The notes under the pieces were generated by a model that saw nothing but the letters and a program-made list of their open reading frames with translations, was not told the DNA's origin and did no database searches. Made by a program: the position numbers and the translations under genes. Below, in pieces: positions 17,283 through 25,127 of a stretch of 64,000 nt of DNA; positions within the stretch are counted from its first letter, which is position 1, and every line of letters starts with the position of its first letter. The stretch is from Niastella caeni (GTDB lineage: Bacteria; Bacteroidota; Bacteroidia; Chitinophagales; Chitinophagaceae): the NCBI RefSeq assembly GCF_004834005.1, contig NZ_STFF01000016.1, positions 62,001-126,000 on the forward strand. The letters are read 5' to 3'.

Positions 17283-19640
17283 ATGATGAGGTTAGTTGCA
17301 ATAGCATTTGGGTTGTGTAGTGTCCTGTGCGCAAGCGCACAGGAAAAGTTCACCATGAGCGGCTATGTCAAAGATTCTTTGTCGGGCGAAACGCTAATTG
17401 GCGCAACCGTTTCCGTTAATGGCCATGGTAAAGGCATTGTGAGTAATCAGTTCGGGTTCTATTCTATCACCTTACCACGTGGCGTTTATGCAATAGTGGT
17501 TTCTTTCGCCGGGTACCAGGTGCACCAGGTGGAAATATCGCTCGATAAGAACATTGAACAGAATTTCTATTTATCTGCCAAAACGGTATTACAGGAAGTG
17601 ATCGTTTCTGCGGCTACCCGCCGGCGCGATGAAAACGTAACCAATGCCCAGATGGGCCAGATCGACCTGTCGATCACCCAGGTAAAATCGGTGCCGGTGT
17701 TGCTGGGGGAAACCGATCTGTTGAAAACCCTGCAGTTGCTGCCGGGGGTACGCAACGCCGGTGAAGGAAATACCGGGTTGTATGTGCGCGGCGGCGGTCC
17801 TGATCAAAACCTGATCCTGCTCGATGATGCCATCGTGTATAATACGGGTCACCTTTTCGGGTTTTTCTCCATCTTTAATTCAGATGCTATTAAAAATATC
17901 TCCCTCGTAAAAGGAGGGATGTCGGCGCAATACGGCGGACGCCTTTCTTCTGTGCTGGATGTGGCCATGAAAGAAGGTAACCTCAACAAGTTTGAAGTAG
18001 AGGGAGGGATAGGGGCCATCGCTTCGCGGCTTTCCATCCAGGGCCCCCTCAAAAAGAATAGATCTTCGTTTATCATTTCTGGCCGTCGTACCTACATCGA
18101 TGTGATAACCAAACCTTTTATTTCTCCCAAAAGTGATTTTTACGGGTCGGGTTATTATTTCTATGATTTTAATGCCAAGGTGAATTATATCTTTTCTGAA
18201 AAAGACCGTTTGTACCTGAGCGGTTATTTTGGAAGAGATGTTTTTACCTATCGCAATTCGCGGCGGGCGTTCAAAGCCGATATTCCCTGGGGCAATTCTA
18301 CTGCCACTTTGCGGTGGAACCACGTATTCAATCAAAAGTTATTTGCCAATACTACGCTGGTGTATAATGATTATGGGTTTTCGTTTGGCGCCACGCAAAA
18401 CGATTTCACTATCAAATTATCATCCGGCATTCACGACTGGAGCGCCAAAACCGACTTCGATTTCTATGCATCGCCGCAGCATAAACTGCGTTTCGGCGCG
18501 GCCTTTAACTACCACACCTTCACGCCGAATATCCTCAGTGGCAACCAGGGCGAAACCCGGTTCTCCCCCGATAATGAATCTAAAAAGTACGCTGGTGAAA
18601 CAGGCGTTTACTTACAGGATGACTGGGAGATCGGTCATCGCATTAAAGTAAATGCGGGTATCCGGTACAGCCGTTTCGTGCAACTGGGTCCCTATAAGAT
18701 CTTCGCAAGTGATTTCAACGGCAACAAAACCGACAGCATTTCATATGGAAGAAATAAACCGGTGAAAAGTTATGATGGCTTTGAACCCCGGTTTACTTTG
18801 CGGTACGCCATTAATGACCAGACTTCCATTAAGGCGGCCGTTACCCGTAATATTCAATACATTCATCTTGTAAGCAATGCCGGCTCAACATTACCTACCG
18901 ATTTGTGGGTTCCCAGTACCTACCGGGTAAAACCGCAGTTAAGCTGGCAGTACGCGGCGGGACTCTTTAAAAATTTCGGCAATAATATGCTGGAAACTTC
19001 CCTGGAGCTTTATTATAAAAGAATGGATAACCAGATCGAATACCGCGAAGGATATACGCCGTCGTTGAAAGATCCCGAAGAGGATTTTGTTTTTGGAAAA
19101 GGATGGAGTTACGGTACGGAACTGTTCATCAATAAAACCAAAGGAAAGCTTACCGGCTGGATAGGTTATACTTTATCCTGGACCTGGCGCCAGTTCGATA
19201 CGCTGAATGAGGGTATTAAGTATCCTTCCAAATACGATCGCCGGCACGATCTGTCGGTGGTGGGTACCTACCAGTTGAATAAAAAATGGAAGCTCTCTGC
19301 TGTGTTTGTTTATGGAAGCGGTAATGCCGTTTCTTTACCGGAACGTTTTTATGTTGTTGGCGGAGTGCTTACGCAGGAATACAGCAAGATAAACCAATAC
19401 CGGCTGGCGCCTTATCATAGAATGGATCTCTCGGCCACCCTTACACCGCGTACAAAGCCTAATCAAAAATGGCAGCAAAGCTGGGTGTTCAGCATATATA
19501 ATGCATACAGCCGCCTGAACCCGTATTTTATTTATTTCAGCCAGGAAGGAAGTCCGTACAATGGTACATTATCTATAGAAACGCAACAGGTGTCGCTGTT
19601 CCCGATCATTCCGGCCGTTACCTGGAATTTCAAATTCTGA
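17283..19640 (+). CDS. TonB-dependent receptor with carboxypeptidase-regulatory-like N-terminal domain
   Basis: 785 residues. Signal peptide to about residue 20 (CASAQ), then a CarboxypepD_reg-like beta domain (SGYVKDSLSGETLIGATVSVNG), a plug domain (LLKTLQLLPGVRNAGEGNTGLYVRGGG, LDDAIVYNTGHLFGFFSIFN, GGMSAQYGGRLSSVLDV) and a long beta barrel ending in VTWNFKF. It imports a ligand across the outer membrane with TonB-ExbBD energy. No SusD partner follows, so glycan import is not indicated. The cotranscribed DUF3347 protein suggests metal or metal-chelate traffic, but that is inference. ATG 17286 is an equally possible start. It ends 11 bp from the convergent PhyH gene. Confidence 0.92.
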   Translation: MMRLVAIAFGLCSVLCASAQEKFTMSGYVKDSLSGETLIGATVSVNGHGKGIVSNQFGFYSITLPRGVYAIVVSFAGYQVHQVEISLDKNIEQNFYLSAKTVLQEVIVSAATRRRDENVTNAQMGQIDLSITQVKSVPVLLGETDLLKTLQLLPGVRNAGEGNTGLYVRGGGPDQNLILLDDAIVYNTGHLFGFFSIFNSDAIKNISLVKGGMSAQYGGRLSSVLDVAMKEGNLNKFEVEGGIGAIASRLSIQGPLKKNRSSFIISGRRTYIDVITKPFISPKSDFYGSGYYFYDFNAKVNYIFSEKDRLYLSGYFGRDVFTYRNSRRAFKADIPWGNSTATLRWNHVFNQKLFANTTLVYNDYGFSFGATQNDFTIKLSSGIHDWSAKTDFDFYASPQHKLRFGAAFNYHTFTPNILSGNQGETRFSPDNESKKYAGETGVYLQDDWEIGHRIKVNAGIRYSRFVQLGPYKIFASDFNGNKTDSISYGRNKPVKSYDGFEPRFTLRYAINDQTSIKAAVTRNIQYIHLVSNAGSTLPTDLWVPSTYRVKPQLSWQYAAGLFKNFGNNMLETSLELYYKRMDNQIEYREGYTPSLKDPEEDFVFGKGWSYGTELFINKTKGKLTGWIGYTLSWTWRQFDTLNEGIKYPSKYDRRHDLSVVGTYQLNKKWKLSAVFVYGSGNAVSLPERFYVVGGVLTQEYSKINQYRLAPYHRMDLSATLTPRTKPNQKWQQSWVFSIYNAYSRLNPYFIYFSQEGSPYNGTLSIETQQVSLFPIIPAVTWNFKF

Positions 19641-19651
19641 TCATTTGCGTT

Positions 19652-20584
19652 TTACGACATCAGCGAAGGCCGCTCGGTTATTTCGTGGTATTTGATCACG
19701 TCGCTGGCATAATAATGCACCACCATACTTTTACGGGTAAGCGCCGGGTTGCGAATGGGCGCCCCGCCATGCACCAGGTTGGCATGCCAGATGAGCACAT
19801 CGCCTTTTTTTGCGATCAATTCTTCCCGCGGGAATTTATTCTTTTCCAACAGTTCGGCTACCATGTCTTCATAATCGGGGTAATCATGTTTTCCCAACGA
19901 CAAAAACGAACTGTCGGCATTCCAGTCATTATTGAGCAGGTAAGGCAATTTATGACTGCCGGGGTAATAGAACAGCGGACCGCTATCGGGATGTACATCT
20001 TCCAACGCGATCCAGATGGCTGTCAGGTAGCCCAGCGGATAAGTGGTCATATGCACACTGTCGGAATGCGCTCGTTGTCCGCTGCCTGTTAAGAAGTTGA
20101 TGGTTTGAAAAGGGACCATTTCCTTATCCAGCAAAAAGTTGAGCACCTGGCTGATCATTGCATCCTGCGTTACCTGGCGGATAAGCGCTGATTTTTTATT
20201 GGCAAACATCAGCTTGTTACCCCATTTGAATTGCAGGTTGCCTTTTTTCATCAGTTTGTCTATCTCTTCATTAATGGTATTGCAGACAGCCGGTGAAAAA
20301 TAGTTTTCCAGCACCATGTAGCCCTTCGCGCTCCAGTCAATGATCTTTTGTTGTATGGCGGGTGAGAATTGTTGAAAGCCTTCTTTTTGCGGCGCCAGCA
20401 GGGCCGAGTCGCCTACATCGAGCCAGGCGCGTGATTCCTTATCGGGAAAGTCTTTGCTGGAAACGGATGCGATAAGGGATTTATGGAGGTTGTATTTTTT
20501 ATACGCTTTTTTATTATGCAAAAGTTGTTTGTAATGAAGCAGGTTATATAACCAGTGAGCCGGTTTAAAATGCTTTAAACTCAT
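19652..20584 (-). CDS. phytanoyl-CoA dioxygenase (PhyH) family protein
   Basis: 310 residues with the Fe(II)/2-oxoglutarate dioxygenase fold of PhyH. The HxD iron ligands are visible in RAHSDSVHM, followed by IWIALEDVHPDSGPLFYYPGSHKLPY, the usual PhyH core, and the distal histidine in HANLVHGGAPIRNPALTRKSMVVHYY, where an arginine would bind 2-oxoglutarate. Bacterial members hydroxylate varied small molecules or lipids; the substrate here cannot be told. No operon partner: convergent with the TonB receptor (11 bp) and divergent from the M28 peptidase. Confidence 0.88.
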   Translation of the reverse strand: MSLKHFKPAHWLYNLLHYKQLLHNKKAYKKYNLHKSLIASVSSKDFPDKESRAWLDVGDSALLAPQKEGFQQFSPAIQQKIIDWSAKGYMVLENYFSPAVCNTINEEIDKLMKKGNLQFKWGNKLMFANKKSALIRQVTQDAMISQVLNFLLDKEMVPFQTINFLTGSGQRAHSDSVHMTTYPLGYLTAIWIALEDVHPDSGPLFYYPGSHKLPYLLNNDWNADSSFLSLGKHDYPDYEDMVAELLEKNKFPREELIAKKGDVLIWHANLVHGGAPIRNPALTRKSMVVHYYASDVIKYHEITERPSLMS

Positions 20585-20769
20585 TTATAATAAATATTGC
20601 GTTTTGCTGAATTTATGATTAAAGATAGCTATTTATAAACAATGCTTATTGTATAACCCGTTTCAATTCAAAGCAATGTACTTGGGTTGGGATCTGCGTT
20701 GTAACATGGGGTACCGGTCGGCACGAAAATGGTATTACCAACCCGCCGACTCCATGAAATGTTACACCC

Positions 20770-22347
20770 ATGAAAAAAATCATCCTTGTTACACTGGCCT
20801 GTATACCATTCGGGTATTTAGTAGCACAGAACGATGAACCGGACCTGAACATGATACAAAAGATCAGGCAGGAAGGGTTTAATCACTCACAGGTGATGGA
20901 CCTTGCTTTTTATCTCACGGAAGTGAGTGGGCCACGGTTGAATAATTCGCCCGGTTTTCGCAGAGCCGCTAATTACACAAAAAATAAATTGAGCGAATGG
21001 GGCCTCACCAATGCCCACCTTGAACCCTGGGGTGAATGGGGAAAGGGTTGGGAGTTGAAGCGTTGCTATGTAGCTATGTCGGCGCCCTATTACAAACCGA
21101 TCATTGCTTTTCCCAAAAGCTGGACGGCAGGCACTAATGGACTGCAAACAGCCGATATTGTATTGTTATCTGTTGGCGATGCCAAAGACCTTGAATTATA
21201 TAAAGGCAGGTTAACCGGCAAAGTAATTTTACTGCCTCGCATTGACTCACTGGAACCAGCATACGTTGCCGATGCTTCACGGTACAGTGAGGAGGACCTG
21301 AAAGAAATGGCTGACTGGAAAGGTGATAACGAAGCCAATCAATCAAACAAGACTGACGGCCACAACATACCAGGCAAAGGATACACGCCATCTCCCGGCC
21401 GGCACGAACTATCGGGCGCTATGCGAAAAGGGGCGCTTACCTACAGCAGGCTCAAACAATTTGCCCGGGAAGAAGGGGCAGTAGCTATTTTAAGCACGAA
21501 CCCGCGCGGTCGTGACGGCACTTTGTTTGTGCAAGGGGGCGGGCCCTGGGCTGGCAATGCCGCGGAAAACTTTCCTGACCTTATGCTTGCATACGAAGAT
21601 TATATGATGCTGCAACGAATGGCGCAGCACCACATTCCGGTTAAGCTGGAAATGGATGTAAAAACTCAATTCCAGACAAATGACCTGCAGGGGTATAATG
21701 TCATTGCGGAAATAAAAGGCACTGATCCAAAATTAAAGCAGGAACTGGTAATGATCGGGGCGCATCTCGATTCGTGGCATGCATCGGTTGGCGCTACGGA
21801 TAATGCGGCCGGTTGTGCCGTGATGATGGAAGTGGTGCGCATTCTTAAAACGTTGAACATTCAGCTAAGGCGTACTATTCGAATAGCATTGTGGGGTGGG
21901 GAAGAGCAGGGATTGATAGGCTCTAAGAATTACGTACGCCAGCATTTCATGGATACGCTTACCAAACGGTATAACGCAGCCGGCGATAAAGTATCGGTTT
22001 ATTTCAACCTCGATAACGGGACCGGCAAAATAAGAGGATTGTATTTGCAGGGTAATATGGCCGCTCAGCCTGTATTCACCAAATGGCTGCAACCATTTAA
22101 GGACCTGGGTGCCACCACCATTACCTTGCAGCGAACAGGCGGCACCGATCACCTGTCGTTCGACGCTATTGGCGTGCCTGCTTTTCAATTTATACAGGAC
22201 GATATTGAATACGATACCCGCACGCATCACAGCAATATGGACTCCTATGATCATTTACAGCCCGGCGATCTGAAGCAGGCCGCCGTTATTATTGCTTCTT
22301 TTGTTTACCAGGCGGCGCAGCGGAGTGAGAAGATACCGAGGAAATAA
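20770..22347 (+). CDS. secreted M28-family zinc metallopeptidase
   Basis: 525 residues. A signal peptide ends near residue 20 (GYLVAQ). An N-terminal M28 part is interrupted by a PA-like insertion (around 130-290) before the zinc domain GAHLDSW, GATDNAAGCAVMMEV, ALWGGEEQGLIGSKNYV, NLDNGTGK and HHSNMDSYDHL. These supply the expected His, bridging Asp, catalytic Glu-Glu pair, Asp and last His. Layout and length resemble carboxypeptidase Q-like enzymes, which cleave dipeptides or remove terminal residues. Likely periplasmic or extracellular peptide scavenging. Divergent from PhyH; convergent with the 282-residue secreted protein across a tandem repeat. Confidence 0.92.
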   Translation: MKKIILVTLACIPFGYLVAQNDEPDLNMIQKIRQEGFNHSQVMDLAFYLTEVSGPRLNNSPGFRRAANYTKNKLSEWGLTNAHLEPWGEWGKGWELKRCYVAMSAPYYKPIIAFPKSWTAGTNGLQTADIVLLSVGDAKDLELYKGRLTGKVILLPRIDSLEPAYVADASRYSEEDLKEMADWKGDNEANQSNKTDGHNIPGKGYTPSPGRHELSGAMRKGALTYSRLKQFAREEGAVAILSTNPRGRDGTLFVQGGGPWAGNAAENFPDLMLAYEDYMMLQRMAQHHIPVKLEMDVKTQFQTNDLQGYNVIAEIKGTDPKLKQELVMIGAHLDSWHASVGATDNAAGCAVMMEVVRILKTLNIQLRRTIRIALWGGEEQGLIGSKNYVRQHFMDTLTKRYNAAGDKVSVYFNLDNGTGKIRGLYLQGNMAAQPVFTKWLQPFKDLGATTITLQRTGGTDHLSFDAIGVPAFQFIQDDIEYDTRTHHSNMDSYDHLQPGDLKQAAVIIASFVYQAAQRSEKIPRK

Positions 22348-22426
22348 TGTGCTGATGTAATAACCCGACTTCATCGTGACAAAGCTGTGATAATTGGCTA
22401 ATGTGCAAATGAAAAAGCTTTAAGCC

Positions 22427-22519
22427 AGCTTACAGCTTGCAGCTTGTAGCTTACAGCTTGCAGCTTGTAGCTTACAGCTTGCAGCTTGTAGCTTACAGCT
22501 TACAGCTTGTAGCTTACAG
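22427..22519. repeat. 21-bp tandem repeat made of three heptads (4.4 copies)
   Basis: Three identical 21-bp units start at 22427, 22448 and 22469, each formed of the words AGCTTAC, AGCTTGC and AGCTTGT. A fourth unit at 22490 has one substitution (second AGCTTAC for AGCTTGC), and a partial fifth ends at 22519. It fills the convergent gap between the M28 peptidase and secreted-protein genes. The same word family reappears reversed at 45079. Confidence 0.92.
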
Positions 22520-22565
22520 CCCATTGTTTGTAACTCAAAGCAAGCGGTTTCGCTTATGCCAGTTA

Positions 22566-23414
22566 CTATTTACCAGGTTCATAGGTAAACCGAACTACCG
22601 CGCTTTTTTGTTCGCTCGACGACAGGTGCAACTGGTAGCGTTTTCGCCCGGCTGTTATAACCATCAGGGAGGTGTTGGGTGGAATGCGACCCAGGTTTTC
22701 GGCATACATCATCAGCTCATATTCTGTGTTGGGAAATACACTTACATCAAGCACAAGCGGTTTACCTGTCAGGCGTTTTTTATATAACAGCAAGGTGTTG
22801 TTCAGAAAAACCGAAACCGTATCATCATCGATCTCGGCATTATCGTACAGTTCTATTTTTATGAAAGCAGTATCTGTTTTGATGGTTTGCACCAGGTCTT
22901 TTTGCCGGTTCTGTAATTTCAGGTTCTTCTGCACTTTGGCCATTGTATCATTCTGGTAAACATCTATCGGGAAGTTGGATTTTGCCAATCGTGACAAGGA
23001 AATTTTGCCGGGTTGGCAATTGTTGTTATTGCCCATTTCATGTCCCCGCCATTCGCCCTGCAATATATCGGCCTGGCCATTTTTTGAAAAACTGAGCTCG
23101 TATGTTTTTATGCAGGGAATGCAACTATCGGGCACATTATATTGAAGTACGGCGTTTTCAATGATCACCATGCGTTTGGTGAGAGGATTATACCTGCCGG
23201 TAAAATTTATTTTAGTGTATTTGTCATTATCAAAGCTGTAAACATTGCCCATGAACGAGTTGTTTTGCATATGAATGATATGCAACTCCGTAGAATATGC
23301 GGGAAAACAACCACCGGCATTTTGCGTTCGAATTCCACCCCATATACCCGTAAGCAGTTGAGCTTGGGTAACCATAGTTAATGCAAGCAGCATGGGCAGC
23401 AGCAAAAAACGCAT
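22566..23414 (-). CDS. secreted two-domain protein of unknown function, paralogue A
   Basis: 282 residues, signal peptide to about residue 18 (MVTQAQ). The N-terminal domain starts LLTGIWGGIRTQNAGG and contains cysteines (CIPC, NCQPG). After a charged linker, the C-terminal part (IKIELYDNAEIDDDTVSVFLNNTLLLYKKRLTGKPLVLDV ... ENLGRIPPNTSLMVITAGRKRYQLHLSS) looks like a beta sandwich. The whole layout is shared with the next gene upstream (23656-24807): same LTGIW start, same IYDN...DDT and PPNTSLMV segments. I do not recognise the family. The pair looks like a tandem duplication on the minus strand. Confidence 0.82.
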   Translation of the reverse strand: MRFLLLPMLLALTMVTQAQLLTGIWGGIRTQNAGGCFPAYSTELHIIHMQNNSFMGNVYSFDNDKYTKINFTGRYNPLTKRMVIIENAVLQYNVPDSCIPCIKTYELSFSKNGQADILQGEWRGHEMGNNNNCQPGKISLSRLAKSNFPIDVYQNDTMAKVQKNLKLQNRQKDLVQTIKTDTAFIKIELYDNAEIDDDTVSVFLNNTLLLYKKRLTGKPLVLDVSVFPNTEYELMMYAENLGRIPPNTSLMVITAGRKRYQLHLSSSEQKSAVVRFTYEPGK

Positions 23415-23493
23415 GAATCAATTTTAAGGGAATTTACCATGCGAAAACCATATCATCAGGAAAATTTATGTAAGCGGTAATAGTAGTGGAATT

Positions 23494-23651
23494 AGCATAT
23501 GTGCAAATATGCTAATGTTCAAATACTTTCGTTTGATTATGCTGATTTGCCTCGAAATTCAAGCACTATCAGAGTTCATGTGCATATCAGAATTTATGCA
23601 GGGTTAGGTGATTCCAATTTGCACATTTTCCAATTTGCTAATTTGCACATT
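23494..23651. repeat. octad word array, two separated arms (AATTTGCA family)
   Basis: Left arm AGCATATG, TGCAAATA, TGCTAATG, TTCAAATA (23494-23525). Right arm CAATTTGC, ACATTTTC, CAATTTGC, TAATTTGC (23615-23646). The arms are reverse-complement related and separated by about 90 bp. It lies between the two paralogous secreted-protein genes and ends just before the stop codon of the upstream one. Confidence 0.7.
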
Positions 23652-23655
23652 AAAC

Positions 23656-24807
23656 TCACTGCTGGTACTTAAACACAACCACCGCATTCTTCTGTTCAGT
23701 AGAAGTAATCCGCACCTCATATTGCTGCTTGCCGGCTTTTACAACCATAAGAGAAGTATTGGGCGGAATTTCACCCAGGTTCTCCGCCACCATCACGAGT
23801 TCGTGATAGTTTGCCGTTTCATCGAGGTTTACTTTGAGTGAGAGCGCTTTTTCAGTAAGCCGTTTTTTGGCAAGCACCAGCTTTTTATCGAGGTATACCG
23901 AAATGGTATCATTATCAATGGTACCGTTGTCGTAAATGTTAATCTCCACTTCGGTGGCGCTGGTAGTAATTGTTTTTACCAGTTCATTTTCACGATTAAC
24001 CAGCACTTTTGGCGTTGGGATGGAAGAAAGCGGGATCTTATTCACCTTCACCTCAGCTTTTTTGGCCGTATCTACGGGAACAATTTTTACATTGGGTTTT
24101 GTTGCAGGCGTTTTGACAACGGTTTTAGTTGTTGGTTTTGGTGTTGTTGTCACCGGTTTTTTAGCAGTGACGGTAGTTTTGGGAGTTGGTTTAGGCGTTG
24201 TCTTAGGCGGTATTTTAGGTGTTGTTTTTACAATCTCGGTCTTTGCGGTGGTATCTACTTTTTTGATCACCGGTTTTTTCTCTGCCAGTTGCTGCTTTTC
24301 CAGCCGGCGCTTTGCTAAAAAGGGTTCTTCGGGAAAATCAGAGGTGATGACCTTGCGCAGGAAAACACTGCCTTTACCGCAGTTGGTAGAATCCCTTGTA
24401 TTAAAACTGGTGTAGGTGCCTTCCAGAAATTCTTCATCGTTTTCTTTGGTATATTTCAGGCTCAGGGTCATTACGCAGGCATCGCTACCTCCGGCCATGC
24501 GTACTTCTACAATTTTTAATTCTTCCAGCCTTACCAGTTTGGTAATGGGATTTACGGTTCCTTTACAGGTGGCCTTACCATAAAACACAGTGGTAAGGTA
24601 GGAATAGGTAACGCCCGTAAAATTTTTCTTATTTTGATCTAATTGTACTTCAAATTTATAACGCTCGTCGCCACCCAGTAACTCCATAAGGCGGCCGTTG
24701 GAAGAGATTGGTGTTCTTCTGAAATTCCCCCGCCAAATACCAGTGAGATCCTGGGCCTGTACACAAAAGCTGATGCCCAAAAACACAAAAAGTAAAACTG
24801 ATTTCAT
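23656..24807 (-). CDS. secreted two-domain protein of unknown function, paralogue B with K/P/T linker
   Basis: 383 residues from ATG at 24807, which begins a good signal peptide (MKSVLLFVFLGISFCVQAQ). The frame stays open to 24873, but the extra 22 residues come from a palindromic repeat and were excluded. The N-terminal domain begins DLTGIWRGNFRR. A long low-complexity linker of Lys, Pro and Thr (about 190-285) follows, then a C-terminal domain matching paralogue A (EINIYDNGTIDNDTISVYLDKKLVLAKKRLTEKALSL; GEIPPNTSLMVVKAGKQQYEVRI). A linker of this kind suits a protein spanning peptidoglycan or a surface layer. Function unknown. Confidence 0.82.
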   Translation of the reverse strand: MKSVLLFVFLGISFCVQAQDLTGIWRGNFRRTPISSNGRLMELLGGDERYKFEVQLDQNKKNFTGVTYSYLTTVFYGKATCKGTVNPITKLVRLEELKIVEVRMAGGSDACVMTLSLKYTKENDEEFLEGTYTSFNTRDSTNCGKGSVFLRKVITSDFPEEPFLAKRRLEKQQLAEKKPVIKKVDTTAKTEIVKTTPKIPPKTTPKPTPKTTVTAKKPVTTTPKPTTKTVVKTPATKPNVKIVPVDTAKKAEVKVNKIPLSSIPTPKVLVNRENELVKTITTSATEVEINIYDNGTIDNDTISVYLDKKLVLAKKRLTEKALSLKVNLDETANYHELVMVAENLGEIPPNTSLMVVKAGKQQYEVRITSTEQKNAVVVFKYQQ

Positions 24808-24841
24808 CAGAAAATATAATTTTTTCTTAGCCTTGATGGAA

Positions 24842-24862
24842 CCTGCCTGCCGGTAGGCAGGC
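24842..24862. repeat. near-palindromic CCTGCCTGCCGG/TAGGCAGG element
   Basis: Imperfect palindrome with arms GCCTGC and GCAGGC around CGGTAG, lying 35 bp upstream of paralogue B's start. GC-rich elements of this type (CTGCC/GGCAG) are scattered in many Bacteroidota intergenic regions. The rest of the 319-bp divergent gap (24808-25127) shows only the thrS -7 element and no word array. Confidence 0.6.
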
Positions 24863-25053
24863 TTACCATGCAAAAACTTTCATTGTATTGAACATATCGA
24901 AAACTTTTTCATGGGCGTTTCATCCGACTTGCTGATTTTTTACCCTGTCCGCTCCATGCTGTCAACGGGAAACTAAGTTCATCAACCGGCAAATTACTTA
25001 ATAATTAGTTTTTTACGACACATATCGTAAATGGTGGTCTGCAAATTGTTCGT

Positions 25054-25061
25054 TAAATTTG
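25054..25061 (+). promoter_or_regulatory. -7 promoter element for thrS
   Basis: TAAATTTG matches the Bacteroidota -7 consensus TAnnTTTG and lies 67 bp before the thrS start. The expected upstream TTTG is not clear (ATGG at the right distance), so only the -7 half is supported. Confidence 0.5.
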
Positions 25062-25127
25062 CCGTTCTTCCGGAAATACAACGCCGATATAAGGTGTATT
25101 TCCGCCACAAAAAAAGGTAGTGATAAA

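Noticed and set aside
22427..22519. CRISPR-like repetition
   Set aside because: Units are contiguous 21-bp blocks with a 7-bp inner period; no spacers and no cas genes nearby.
22437..22787. 116-residue open frame over the tandem repeat (QLVAYSL repeats)
   Set aside because: The 21-bp period keeps the frame open by chance; the rest lies antisense to the secreted-protein gene.
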